From: Bacteroidia bacterium
Lineage (GTDB): Bacteria > Bacteroidota > Bacteroidia > Palsa-965
DNA: 64,000 bases
Direction: 5' to 3'
Assembly (NCBI GenBank): GCA_025454955.1
Contig: JALONL010000024.1
Location: forward strand, 1-64,000
Below, one piece after another: positions 17,988 to 27,435 of this stretch. The notes under the pieces are model-generated. The model saw only the letters and a list, made by a program, of their open reading frames with translations. It was not told the origin of the DNA and searched no databases. A program made the translations under genes and the position numbers. How positions within the stretch are numbered: the first letter of the stretch is position 1; each line of letters opens with the position of its first letter.

Positions 17988-19043
17988 ATGAACCACCTCC
18001 AACTCCTCACCGCCACCGACATTGCCACCCGCACCCGCCGCCGCAACGGCGAAATAAAAATTGGCGAACGCGTACAAACTTTCCCGCCCGGCATAGATGC
18101 TTACGCCTACCTGCAAAACAGCAATGCGCGTTTTGTACTCGTGGGCATTCCCGAAGACATAGGCATACGCGCCAACTACGGACGTGGCGGTGCGTGGAGC
18201 GCATGGGAGCCTGCGCTGGCTGCCCTGCTCAATGTGCAAAGCACCGACCTGCTTACGGGTGCCGAATTCATTGTGGCGGGCAATGTAATGGTTGACGACC
18301 TCATGAAACAGGCCGATCAGCTTGACTTCTCAAGCAACGAGGGAATTGCCATTGCCCGGCAGCTCACCACGCAGGTTGACGAGCGCGTTACCGAAGTAAT
18401 ACGCACCATAGTGGCCGCGGGCAAAATTCCGGTCATCGTTGGCGGCGGGCACAACAATGCTTACGGCAACATTCGCGGCACGGTGGAGGCAATACGAAAA
18501 TTTCAGCCCGCATTTCAGCTCAATGTGCTGAACTGCGATGCGCACAGCGATTTCCGCGCACCCGAAGGCCGACACAGCGGAAACGGTTTTCGTTATGCCT
18601 GGCAGGAAGGACTGCTGGGCCGATACAGCATTACAGGCCTGCACGAAAACTACAACGCGCAGACCATCCGCCACGAAATGCATCATTACCCGCAGCATTT
18701 TCATTACACACTGTTCGAAAACATTTTCATCCGCCAGAAAATCAGTTTCTCCGACGCGGTCAATCAGGCCTGCGCATTTGCAGGAAAAACCTACACCGGC
18801 ATTGAAGTCGATCTCGACAGTGTGGAAAATATGCCCAGCAGTGCGCGCACACCCAGTGGAATTAGCGCAAACGATGCCCGTCTGTTTGTGTATCGCTGTG
18901 CCAAACAAACCATGCCGCTTTACCTGCACCTTGCCGAAGCCGCGCCGGTACTGGCTCACCGTAAAATGGACAATAAAACCGGTAAGCTGATTACTTATTT
19001 AATTACCGATTTCGCTAAGGCTGTGCTGCATCCTTCTTTCTGA
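17988..19043 (+). CDS. hutG: Formimidoylglutamase (arginase/ureohydrolase family)
   Basis: 351 residues. The ureohydrolase manganese motifs are present: GGGHNN (152-157), DAHSDFR (184-190) and EVDLDS (273-278). The context beside hutI and ftcD points to hydrolysis of N-formimidoyl-glutamate to glutamate and formamide. The GGGHN form, rather than GGDHS, is seen in HutG-like members. Its ATG is 1 nt after the TOPRIM-like gene. The last 29 nt overlap the end of the convergent DUF2490 gene. Another ureohydrolase substrate cannot be excluded from motifs alone. Confidence 0.85.
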   Translation: MNHLQLLTATDIATRTRRRNGEIKIGERVQTFPPGIDAYAYLQNSNARFVLVGIPEDIGIRANYGRGGAWSAWEPALAALLNVQSTDLLTGAEFIVAGNVMVDDLMKQADQLDFSSNEGIAIARQLTTQVDERVTEVIRTIVAAGKIPVIVGGGHNNAYGNIRGTVEAIRKFQPAFQLNVLNCDAHSDFRAPEGRHSGNGFRYAWQEGLLGRYSITGLHENYNAQTIRHEMHHYPQHFHYTLFENIFIRQKISFSDAVNQACAFAGKTYTGIEVDLDSVENMPSSARTPSGISANDARLFVYRCAKQTMPLYLHLAEAAPVLAHRKMDNKTGKLITYLITDFAKAVLHPSF

Positions 19044-19773
19044 GATCGAGGTTGCAGAAAAACGAGAGCTGGAGAGTGTGATTATTTTCAACCCTTATCC
19101 CGTCGCTTTTAAAAATCAACTGGTTGAGATAACCCAACTGCACATTGCACGCCGCATTGAACTGATACCCGAAACCTGCGTAGGCGCGGTTCTGGTCGAA
19201 TACATTGAAACGAATCTGTTTCCCGAAATTCACCCACAACTCATCATTTACCGCCGCAAAAAAAGTACCGGAAGTCATTTCGACTTTGTTGATGGGTATG
19301 GTGAGTTGCAAACGATAACGAAAGCGGTTTACATACACCACTTCGTTGCGCTGCGAGGTGGAATTATACCGTTCGAGCCAGCGGTTTTCCAAACGGTAAC
19401 GATGCTGAAAACGTGCGCGTCCGATGGCATGTGTAAGCAACACCTGCTGCCAGCCACGATGCTCGTTGAACGGAAGCGATGTGGGCTGTTTGCCGTAGCT
19501 GCCGGTATAAACGTAGCAATATCCGGCTGTGAAAATGATATTATCCCGCAAACGGTAATCGGCTCCCACACGAAACAGATGCTGCTGCGTGGGCGATATA
19601 ATTCCTGCCCGCCGTAGCTGCACCTCTGTGTGCAAACCCCATTTGGAAGTAAGGCGGTGATTGCCCATAATTACATACCACGCATGAAACTGATCGTCGT
19701 AACGGCGGGGCGACTGTGCGCAGAGAAATCCCGGTAAAAGCCCAAGCAGCCAAAAACAAACTTTCCATTTCAT
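19015..19773 (-). CDS. DUF2490 outer-membrane beta-barrel protein
   Basis: 252 residues from the ATG of MKWKVCFW, with a signal peptide ending CAQ. The body has many alternating strands and DUF2490-type segments (FHAWYVIMGNHRLTSKWGLHTEVQLRR, and NDELWVNFG). The start is chosen because a TACTTTTA box (minus strand, 19779-19786) lies 5 nt upstream; the open frame extends ten codons further. The 3' end overlaps hutG by 29 nt. Function unknown. Confidence 0.8.
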   Translation of the reverse strand: MKWKVCFWLLGLLPGFLCAQSPRRYDDQFHAWYVIMGNHRLTSKWGLHTEVQLRRAGIISPTQQHLFRVGADYRLRDNIIFTAGYCYVYTGSYGKQPTSLPFNEHRGWQQVLLTHAIGRARFQHRYRLENRWLERYNSTSQRNEVVYVNRFRYRLQLTIPINKVEMTSGTFFAAVNDELWVNFGKQIRFNVFDQNRAYAGFGYQFNAACNVQLGYLNQLIFKSDGIRVENNHTLQLSFFCNLDLRKKDAAQP

Positions 19774-19786
19774 GTATGTAAAAGTA

Positions 19787-20803
19787 TCAGAAATTCTCAT
19801 CAACCAATTCCTTGTTCAATATTGCCCCGGCTTTATTTCCCGCAGCTACTGCGGCCGAAACTGATCTGAACATTGTTGTATTATCGCCCGCCGCATATAT
19901 TCCGGCTACTGTGGTTCGCTGAAACTCGTCCACTTTTATATAACCCGTTTCGGTAATCTCACAACCCAACTCCACCGGTATTTCGCAATGCTGGCTGAAT
20001 CCGCCCCGTACATATAATGCGTGGAGCGACTCCACAGCGTTATCGGTAAAAACTAATTTTTCAATATGCCCATTTTTGTGCTGAATTTCTTTGATTTCTC
20101 TTTCGTTGATGAGGATGTTGTGGCTGTTTAATTTTTCAGTCTCACTGGCGGTTAATTCCGATTTGCCGTTGGTAAACAGAATAAGGTCTTTTGTCCAGTT
20201 ATTGATTAACCGCGCAAACTCAAAACCTGCATCACCATTACCCAGTATTCCTGTTTTTTGGTTTTTCACTTCATAGCCGTGACAATACGGACAGTGTAAT
20301 GCCGATATTCCCCAGCATTCGGCCAATCCTTTAATTTCCGGTAAAATATCCCTTACTCCGGTGGTAAAAATAAGTTTACGTGCTTTCACCTTTTCGCCTG
20401 ATTCAAGCTCAATGACATACACATTCTCATCACGATATCCTTTCAATGCTTTTCCCTGCCTGAATTTCACCGACTGATAATTCAATACCTGATTTTTCGC
20501 CAGTTCAGCAATCTTTGCCGGAGCAACACCATCCTGCGTTAAGAAATTGTGCGAATAAGGTGTTTGAATGTTGCAGGGTTGCCCGCTGTCGATAATAAGC
20601 ACACTTCTTAACGCACGCCCCAGCGTCATTGCAGCGGCAAGCCCTGCGTAACTTCCTCCTACAATAATTACTTCAAAAATACCTGCCTCTGACATTGATT
20701 TTATTGATTTTGATGTGGTGAATGGAAAGGGAAAAACCAAAGCACCTAAAGTAACCGCACTTTGAATCAAAAAATCCTTTCTCGTTTTTTTGGTATTGAA
20801 CAT
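19787..20803 (-). CDS. Thioredoxin-reductase-like FAD oxidoreductase with N-terminal export-type leader
   Basis: 338 residues. FAD-binding GGSYAGLAAA follows the FEVIIVGG strand, the redox pair appears as CPYC in HCPYCHGYEV, an NAD(P)-binding GILGNGDAG is central, and the second FAD motif is IYAAGD near the C-terminus. Before the enzyme there is an extra ~40 residues, KKTRKDFLIQSAVTLGALVFPFPF, which resembles a Tat-like leader, though RK replaces the usual RR. It could be periplasmic or membrane-tethered, or translation may start at an internal Met nearer the FAD strand. No thioredoxin gene is adjacent. Somewhat more AT-rich than its neighbours. Confidence 0.83.
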   Translation of the reverse strand: MFNTKKTRKDFLIQSAVTLGALVFPFPFTTSKSIKSMSEAGIFEVIIVGGSYAGLAAAMTLGRALRSVLIIDSGQPCNIQTPYSHNFLTQDGVAPAKIAELAKNQVLNYQSVKFRQGKALKGYRDENVYVIELESGEKVKARKLIFTTGVRDILPEIKGLAECWGISALHCPYCHGYEVKNQKTGILGNGDAGFEFARLINNWTKDLILFTNGKSELTASETEKLNSHNILINEREIKEIQHKNGHIEKLVFTDNAVESLHALYVRGGFSQHCEIPVELGCEITETGYIKVDEFQRTTVAGIYAAGDNTTMFRSVSAAVAAGNKAGAILNKELVDENF

Positions 20804-20918
20804 TTGGTAAATATAATTAAATGCAACATAATTGCATTTATAAATTTCCGTATTTAATCTGCGTTAACCGCTAAAATTGTTCGTGAGTTAAGTTTTGATT
20901 TTTGGTAGTTTCGCCTCT

Positions 20919-22595
20919 ATGAAACAGCTCATCGAATGCGTGCCCAATTTCAGCGAAGGCCGCGACATGCACATCATAAAACAAATTACCGACTGCATTG
21001 AAGCCGTGGAAGGTGTGAAACTGCTCAATGTGGATCCGGGTAAAGCCACCAACCGCACGGTAGTAACGTTTGTGGGCGAACCGTCAGCGGTGGTGGAAGC
21101 CGCGTTTCAGGCCATACGCATGGCGGGCGAACTCATAGACATGAGCAAACACAAAGGCGAACATCCCCGCATGGGTGCCACTGATGTATGTCCGCTCATT
21201 CCCATTGCCGGCATTTCCATGGAAGACACCGCCCGCTGGGCACAACAGCTCGGGCAGCGCGTGGGCAGCGAACTGGGCATTCCCGTGTATCTCTACGAAG
21301 CTGCGCAGGCCAACAAAAACCGCAGCAACCTTTCCATAATCCGCGCAGGCGAATACGAAGGCTTTTTCAAAAAAATAAAATTACCGGAATGGAAACCCGA
21401 TTTCGGTCCGGGCGAATTTGATGCCCGGCGCGGAGCCACAGTAATTGGCGCGCGCGATTTTCTGGTGGCCTACAACATTAATCTCAACACCACTTCCACC
21501 CGCCGCGCAAACGCCATTGCATTTGATGTGCGCGAAGCCGGACGCACACAGAAAGACGAAAAAGGCAATGTGGTGAAAGATGCCGGCGGAAATCCAATTG
21601 TAATTCCCGGCTCGCTGAAATCGGTAAAGGCCATTGGCTGGTACATTGAAGAATACGGCGTGGCGCAGATTTCGATGAACCTTACCAACATTTCAGTAAC
21701 ACCCGTACACATTGCCTTCGACGAAGTATGCCGCCGCGCCGAAGCCCGCGGACTGCGCGTAACGGGGTCGGAACTGGTGGGACTTATTCCGCTCAATGCC
21801 CTGCTCGATGCAGGGAAATATTTTCTGCGCAAGCAGCAACGTTCTACCGGCGTGTCGGAAGCAGAACTGATTAAGATTGCCGTAAAATCGCTCGGACTCG
21901 ATGAACTGGGGCCGTTTAAAGCCGAGGAGCGCGTTATTGAATACCTGCTCCGCGATGCTTCCGACAGCAAATTGGCAAGCATGCGCCTCGATGCGTTTGC
22001 CGACGAAACAGCAAGCGAAAGTCCGGCTCCGGGCGGCGGCTCCATTTCGGCATACATGGGTGCGCTGGGCGTGGCGCTGGGCACTATGGTGGCCAATCTT
22101 TCCTCGCACAAACGCGGCTGGGACGACCGCTGGGAAGAGTTTTCGGAAGTGGCCGAAAAAGGTCAGGTGCTGCAAAAAGCACTTATCAAATTGGTTGACG
22201 AAGATACCCGCGCCTTCAACCGCATCATGGAAGCGTTTGGCCTGCCCAAAGCCACCGACGAAGAAAAGACTGCACGCACCGCCGCCATTCAGGCCGCCAC
22301 GTTGTATGCCACACAGGTGCCGCTGCGTGTGATGCAGGTGGCCGCATCGGGCTTTGAACTGGTGCAACAGATGGCAGCACACGGCAACCCCAACTCGGTT
22401 TCCGATGCCGGCGTGGGTGCATTGGCCCTGCGCTCGGCGGTAATGGGTGCTTACCTCAATGTGAAAATCAACGCCGCCGGGTTAAGCGACAAAACCGCCG
22501 CTGCTGAATTGATTGCCACCGGCAAAGCCATTCAGGAAAAAGCCATTGCCGATGAAGCCGCGGTGCTGGCCATTGTGAACGAAAAAATTGGCTGA
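20919..22595 (+). CDS. ftcD: Bifunctional glutamate formimidoyltransferase / formimidoyl-THF cyclodeaminase
   Basis: 558 residues. The N-terminal half (1 to about 330) is the formiminotransferase, with ECVPNFSEGRD and the HKGEHPRMGATDV active-site block. The C-terminal ~200 residues are the cyclodeaminase, starting SPAPGGGSISAYMGALG. It moves the formimino group of formimidoyl-glutamate to tetrahydrofolate and releases ammonia, so it competes with hutG for the same substrate. The ATG at 20919 is chosen; TAGTTTCG, one base off TAnnTTTG, ends 5 nt before it. The fused form is common in Bacteroidota. Confidence 0.95.
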   Translation: MKQLIECVPNFSEGRDMHIIKQITDCIEAVEGVKLLNVDPGKATNRTVVTFVGEPSAVVEAAFQAIRMAGELIDMSKHKGEHPRMGATDVCPLIPIAGISMEDTARWAQQLGQRVGSELGIPVYLYEAAQANKNRSNLSIIRAGEYEGFFKKIKLPEWKPDFGPGEFDARRGATVIGARDFLVAYNINLNTTSTRRANAIAFDVREAGRTQKDEKGNVVKDAGGNPIVIPGSLKSVKAIGWYIEEYGVAQISMNLTNISVTPVHIAFDEVCRRAEARGLRVTGSELVGLIPLNALLDAGKYFLRKQQRSTGVSEAELIKIAVKSLGLDELGPFKAEERVIEYLLRDASDSKLASMRLDAFADETASESPAPGGGSISAYMGALGVALGTMVANLSSHKRGWDDRWEEFSEVAEKGQVLQKALIKLVDEDTRAFNRIMEAFGLPKATDEEKTARTAAIQAATLYATQVPLRVMQVAASGFELVQQMAAHGNPNSVSDAGVGALALRSAVMGAYLNVKINAAGLSDKTAAAELIATGKAIQEKAIADEAAVLAIVNEKIG

Positions 22596-22683
22596 GAAAC
22601 AGCCTATTAAGCACAACAAAGCGCAGCAGTTTTTCGTATATAATTAAACTGCCGGAACGCAGCACCGGCCTTATACATTGTTT

Positions 22684-25011
22684 ATGGGCCGATTCAGAAA
22701 ATTGTTGAGCCGTGTGCCCTGGTTAGCCCGGTTTTATTATTTCTTCCCGATACAACTGCTGCTGGTACAGTTGAAGAAAAATCCTGTGCCGATTCTTTTC
22801 TGGCTGATCATGTTTGGATTTGTAACCGGGAAATTTGCCGCCGGTTTTGGCGTTCCCCTGCTTTTTGTGGATCCCGAATACAGGGGCGAAGTGGATTTTG
22901 TATCGTACGCTATTATTGGTTTTGCCTGCGGCGGATTTATCATGGCGTATCAGATTTCGTGTTACATCCATAATTCGTATCGCTTTCCGTTTCTGGCCAC
23001 CACCGCGCATCCGTTTCTGAAATTCTGCATCAATAATTTCATGATTCCGCTGCTTTTCCAGATTGTATATATCTCGCGCATCTTTCACTTCCTTTCCGGC
23101 GAACCCATTACCACAGCACAGGTTTGGATAAATGTGGCGGGATATATTTTTGGGAATGCGTTGTTTACTGCCGGTGCGGGATATTATTTTTTCCTCACCC
23201 ACCGTCATCTCGATGAATTGTATGATAAAGCCACGCTCGGCAAATCAACACCCCGCGTTAAACGCATTTTCCTTAGCCGCGACCCGATAAGCAAGGCGTT
23301 GAAGTGGAAAAAAATTACGCCCGGCCGCGAACGCCGCGACTGGCATGTGGAAACTTACATGGCGCTGCCCTGGCGCATTCGCCGTGCGCGTCCCTTCGAG
23401 CATTACGACAAAGAACTGCTCAACCGCGTATTCCGCCACAACCACAGCCGTGCGGTATTTTTTGAAATGATTGTACTGCTCACGCTGCTCACCATGGGTT
23501 TGTTTCGCGATGTGCAGTGGATGATGATTCCTTCGGGTGCCTGCATATTTCTGCTCTTTACGCTTTACCTCATGTTTACCGGCGTACTTTATACCTGGTG
23601 CCGGGGCTGGTCGAATACGGTAATGGTGGGCATATTGCTGCTGTTTAACTGGCTGCATCAGTTTGATTTGTTCGACAACCGCACACGGGCTTTTGGCATG
23701 GATTATACGGTGGAAGCGGCACCTTACAGCATGAACCGTTTAATGGAAATGGACAGCGATGCGGCAGCGCGGCATAGCGATTCGCTGGCCATGATAAATG
23801 TGCTCGAAAACTGGAAGGCGCGGCAGCCGGGCGATTCATTGCATAAACCGAAGCTGGTAATTTTCAATTGCAGCGGAGGCGGTTTACGCTCGGCAATGTG
23901 GACGTTGCGCACCATGCAGCATTTAGACAGCGTGAGCGGCGGAAGACTGATGCAATCGACCGCGCTCATCTGCGGCTCCTCGGGCGGAATGCTGGGCGCG
24001 GCTTACATGCGCGAAATCTGGCTGAGGCAGCAAACCGGCGAAAATTTTTCGTGCCGCGATCCGAAATACCTTAACGATATCGGCTCTGATATTCTCAATC
24101 CAATGTCGGTGAGCATTGCCGTAAACGACTGGTTTCTGCCGCTTCGCCGTGTGAAGGTGAACAACCATTCGTACAGCCGCAACCGCTCGTTTGAATTCGA
24201 GCAACAGTTGCTGCGCAATACCGATTCGCTTTTCGACAAAAGCCTGGCCGAATACCGCGAGCCTGAACAAAAGGCGTTGATTCCGATGATGGTATTTGCG
24301 CCCACCATTGCTGCCGACGGACGCAAACTCGTAATCAGTTCGCAGCGCGTATCGTGGCTCACGCAGGAGCAGCCGGGCAGCAATGTTAGCTACCAGCGTT
24401 TGCCCGACGGTGTGGAATTTTCGCGCCTGTTTGAAAAGCAGGGAGCCGACGAGGTGAGGTTTTCGAGTGTGCTGCGCATGAATGCCACGTTCCCCTACAT
24501 CACGCCATTAACCGAACTGCCCAGCAACCCGGCCATTGAAGTATTTGATGCCGGTATGCGCGATAATTTCGGGGTGGATAATGCGGTGTTGTTTCTGCAC
24601 ACCTTCCGCAAATGGATTGAGGCCAACACTTCGGGCGTAATCATGCTCCAAACCCGCGACCGCAGCAAGCTCAAGGAAGTAACCGAAAAAAGCAGCAATA
24701 CCATTTCGGCGAGCCTTTCGCGCCCGCTGAGCAGTTTTTACGGCAACCTTTTCAGTGTGCAGAATTACAATCAGGACAGGATGCTCGACTATGCTTCGTC
24801 GTGGCTTGCCTGCCCGCTCGATGTAATTGACTTTGAACTTGAGCACACCAGCCGCGAACCTGTGGCGTTAAGCTGGCACCTTACCCAGCGCGAAAAATTG
24901 CAGGTAATTTCCTCCACTGCACTTGAGCAAAATATTTCGGCCACGCAACGTTTTGCCGGGCTTATGGCTGGCGGAAGTACCCGCGAAATGAAAACCGCAC
25001 CGAGAAATTAG
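22684..25011 (+). CDS. Membrane-bound patatin-like phospholipase
   Basis: 775 residues. The N-terminal ~330 residues hold about six hydrophobic segments (near 35-55, 75-95, 120-135, 150-170, 260-275, 285-305). The C-terminal half is a patatin-like hydrolase: oxyanion loop SGGGLRSA (about 397-404), nucleophile elbow GSSGG (about 431-435), and a DAGMRDNFG block (near 620) supplying the catalytic Asp. It probably hydrolyses acyl chains from membrane lipids. The ATG is used; an in-frame TTG two codons upstream is less likely. It stands alone between ftcD and a palindromic repeat. Confidence 0.83.
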   Translation: MGRFRKLLSRVPWLARFYYFFPIQLLLVQLKKNPVPILFWLIMFGFVTGKFAAGFGVPLLFVDPEYRGEVDFVSYAIIGFACGGFIMAYQISCYIHNSYRFPFLATTAHPFLKFCINNFMIPLLFQIVYISRIFHFLSGEPITTAQVWINVAGYIFGNALFTAGAGYYFFLTHRHLDELYDKATLGKSTPRVKRIFLSRDPISKALKWKKITPGRERRDWHVETYMALPWRIRRARPFEHYDKELLNRVFRHNHSRAVFFEMIVLLTLLTMGLFRDVQWMMIPSGACIFLLFTLYLMFTGVLYTWCRGWSNTVMVGILLLFNWLHQFDLFDNRTRAFGMDYTVEAAPYSMNRLMEMDSDAAARHSDSLAMINVLENWKARQPGDSLHKPKLVIFNCSGGGLRSAMWTLRTMQHLDSVSGGRLMQSTALICGSSGGMLGAAYMREIWLRQQTGENFSCRDPKYLNDIGSDILNPMSVSIAVNDWFLPLRRVKVNNHSYSRNRSFEFEQQLLRNTDSLFDKSLAEYREPEQKALIPMMVFAPTIAADGRKLVISSQRVSWLTQEQPGSNVSYQRLPDGVEFSRLFEKQGADEVRFSSVLRMNATFPYITPLTELPSNPAIEVFDAGMRDNFGVDNAVLFLHTFRKWIEANTSGVIMLQTRDRSKLKEVTEKSSNTISASLSRPLSSFYGNLFSVQNYNQDRMLDYASSWLACPLDVIDFELEHTSREPVALSWHLTQREKLQVISSTALEQNISATQRFAGLMAGGSTREMKTAPRN

Positions 25012-25059
25012 CATGAACCCTTAGAGCCTGTTTGAAATACAGGTGATTTGAATTCCTAG

Positions 25060-25162
25060 CCGCGATTGCAGTGGAAATAAAAACAAATAAAATAAATTGT
25101 ATCCACACCTGCGAGGTCTTGAGACCTCGCAGGTGTGAGTAATCAGTTTATTTGTTTTTATT
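25060..25162. repeat. Compound palindromic element, copy A
   Basis: Two nested perfect inverted repeats. The outer 16-bp AT-rich arms are 25076-25091 and 25147-25162. The inner 16-bp arms, 25104-25119 and 25122-25137, carry a GCGAGGTCT core and a 2-nt centre. Immediately outside the left outer arm lies GCGATTGCAGTGG (25062-25074), a motif shared with copies B and C. Most of the 213-bp gap between the patatin-like gene and the response regulator is this element. The regulator and the patatin gene converge here, so it could also act as a terminator. Confidence 0.85.
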
Positions 25163-25224
25163 GTAACGGAAAGCGCGAGCCGGGCGGTTTTTTATTGCTC
25201 GCCGGTTTCGCTCCAAAAACATAT

Positions 25225-25920
25225 TTAATTTTCGGGTAATACAAACCGATAGCCCTGACCTTTTACAGTAATTATTTCCACGCGTGTATCGCTGCGCAGG
25301 TAGTTGCGCAGGCGGGTAATGTACACGTCTAAGTTGCGCGAGTTGAAATAGCTGTCGTCGTTCCAGAGTGTGCGTAAAATGAGGCGGCGGTCGGCAATGC
25401 TGTGGCGGTTTTGCCAGAGCAGGCGAAGCAGTTCGCATTCGCGGTGCGAGAGTTTGAGCGGCTGTGCGGTTTTGAAACTCAGTTGCTGGTTGTGTGTGTT
25501 GAGTATGTAATCGCCGAGTACTAATTCAGTAGTTGGTGCGGGTAATGTGCTGGTAATGCGCAGCACGTTTTCGATACGCACAATAAGTTCTTCCATGCTG
25601 AACGGCTTGCGTATATAGTCGAAAGCCCCGGTGCGCAGGCCTTCCACGGCATCGCCGGCTTCGGTTTTGGCCGTTACAAAAAGCACCGGAAGCTGCGGAT
25701 GCCGCGACATTATTTCTCGCGCAAGTTCAAAGCCGTCCACATTGGGCAACATTACATCCAGCACGCATACATCGGGCCTGTGCTGTTCGAGCAGCGACAT
25801 TGCCTTTGCCCCGTCGGTGGTATGAAACACACTGAAGCCGCGCGCTTCGAGGCTTTCCTTTACAATTCGCGCAAGGAAAGGCTCGTCTTCCACATACAAA
25901 AGTTTTACGGGCTCAGCCAT
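25225..25920 (-). CDS. OmpR-family response regulator
   Basis: 231 residues. The receiver domain has an acidic pair ED (11-12), phosphoacceptor D55 (VLDVMLP), a T in VTAK, and K in RKPF. The C-terminal winged helix runs from about 130, with the NLDVYITRLRNYLRSD recognition-helix region and GQGYRF. Its start overlaps the end of the kinase gene by 8 nt, so the pair is one operon with the kinase first. Confidence 0.95.
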   Translation of the reverse strand: MAEPVKLLYVEDEPFLARIVKESLEARGFSVFHTTDGAKAMSLLEQHRPDVCVLDVMLPNVDGFELAREIMSRHPQLPVLFVTAKTEAGDAVEGLRTGAFDYIRKPFSMEELIVRIENVLRITSTLPAPTTELVLGDYILNTHNQQLSFKTAQPLKLSHRECELLRLLWQNRHSIADRRLILRTLWNDDSYFNSRNLDVYITRLRNYLRSDTRVEIITVKGQGYRFVLPEN

Positions 25921-27298
25921 GGTGCAAAGGTAGTTTAACAGTAAACACGGCTCCTTTTCCTGCGTCTTTCACTTCCACCGTTCCCTGATGCAGCCGCACA
26001 ATTTCGGCCACATAACTAAGGCCCAGCCCGTGACCTTTTACATTATGCCGCTGGCCTTTGCCCGGAATGCGGAAAAACGGTTCGAATATTTTTTTGCGAT
26101 ACTGCGGGTCAATGCCTGTGCCATTATCGCACACTTCAATTACGGCAAAATTGCCTTCGGTAAAAATGCTGAGCACAGCTTCGGGCGGAGTGCCGCCATA
26201 TTTCAGCGCATTGTCGATAAGGTTAAACAGCAAACTGGTAAGGTGCTGCTTATCGGCCCACACCTGCAGCGCCGGGGCAGTACTTTCCCACAGCAATTTA
26301 CCTCCGGCCGATTCAAATTGCAGTTGCAGCGGATTCACCACCTCGGCCGCAATTTCGTGGAGCGATACCGTTTCGCATTGCAATTCAATTTTACCGCCTT
26401 CAAACATCGAAAGGCGAAGTACTTTATCAATAAGCAGATTTAACCGCTGCAACTGCTGCCGCGAAATATCGAGATATTCTTTCGTGCGAACCGGATCGGA
26501 GCCCGAATCAAACCGCTGCAAAGCCTCCAAAGCCACGCTCACCGTGGCCACCGGCGTTTTCAGTTCGTGCGTGATATTACTCACCAGCTGATCTTTCTCC
26601 CTAAGTAAACGTTGCTGCGTATTCATGCTTTTCCACAATACATAAAACGCCAGCACCGTTACAAAAATGAGCAGAAACGAAAGCGCAAACTGTGGCCAGA
26701 GCCGCTTCAGCAAATAAGTGTGGAAGCCGGTGACCGAAGCATTGTACATACCGTTCAAAGGCGGAATACTTGCTTCGCCCGAAAACCGGAGCGGCACGGC
26801 ATGGGTAAAAATGGTATCGGAACTTACTTTGTCTTTGCGGATAAAAGCTCTGGCTTTGTGAACCCGTACTTCAAAATTGTAACCTTCCTCCTTCATTCGC
26901 ACTGCGAAATCGCCCAGCAGTTGCGCAGGCGAAATGGAATCGCCGGAAAGCATCTTTCCTATTTCTTCGTGGCGAGAAAATGTTTCCTGATTAAGTCGCA
27001 AGCTGTCTTTCATCGCCGAATCAGTCAATTTCAGCGAATCCTTTTTCATGATAATCATCATGTGCTGCCTGCCCGAATTGGGCGACATGAAATGATTGGT
27101 ATGGAGCGAATCGGTAAACTGAAAATCGGGCATCAGAATGGCAAAAGCAGTTTCCCTGAACAGTGCCGAGAGTTCATTACGAAGCAGCCTGTTTTCACGC
27201 TGGTAGCTTTCAAACAGCCACATTACCTGAAAACCGGTAATCATTAAAATGGCCAGCAACATCAGTGCCCGCATTTTACTTTTCGATTTCAGGAACAT
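25913..27298 (-). CDS. Sensor histidine kinase, partner of the OmpR-type regulator
   Basis: 461 residues from the chosen ATG; two more ATGs lie 2-3 codons upstream. TM1 is at about 8-28, a periplasmic sensor region at about 30-200, and TM2 at about 203-222. The HisKA domain has H244 in NITHELKTP, and the ATPase domain has DNGTGID and GHGLGLSYV. No HAMP domain is evident. The sensor domain is not recognised. It is divergently arranged with the GLPGLI gene across a 137-bp region. Confidence 0.92.
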   Translation of the reverse strand: MFLKSKSKMRALMLLAILMITGFQVMWLFESYQRENRLLRNELSALFRETAFAILMPDFQFTDSLHTNHFMSPNSGRQHMMIIMKKDSLKLTDSAMKDSLRLNQETFSRHEEIGKMLSGDSISPAQLLGDFAVRMKEEGYNFEVRVHKARAFIRKDKVSSDTIFTHAVPLRFSGEASIPPLNGMYNASVTGFHTYLLKRLWPQFALSFLLIFVTVLAFYVLWKSMNTQQRLLREKDQLVSNITHELKTPVATVSVALEALQRFDSGSDPVRTKEYLDISRQQLQRLNLLIDKVLRLSMFEGGKIELQCETVSLHEIAAEVVNPLQLQFESAGGKLLWESTAPALQVWADKQHLTSLLFNLIDNALKYGGTPPEAVLSIFTEGNFAVIEVCDNGTGIDPQYRKKIFEPFFRIPGKGQRHNVKGHGLGLSYVAEIVRLHQGTVEVKDAGKGAVFTVKLPLHHG

Positions 27299-27405
27299 AA
27301 ACATCATATCACGAAGATAATGAGCCGGCCACACGCAGTGAAACTCCTTAACCTTAATTAACCACACATCTGTATCCGTTAACCCAAACAGGTTTGTGGG
27401 CACAT

Positions 27406-27413
27406 TACTTTTG
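27406..27413 (+). promoter_or_regulatory. Candidate -7 box of the GLPGLI gene
   Basis: TACTTTTG is a perfect TAnnTTTG match, 22 nt before the ATG at 27436. A TTG lies too close (27394-27396) to be a normal -33 element, so the upstream half is not convincing. The region is shared with the divergent kinase. Confidence 0.4.
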
Positions 27414-27435
27414 AAGTAATCAATTATACAAGCAC

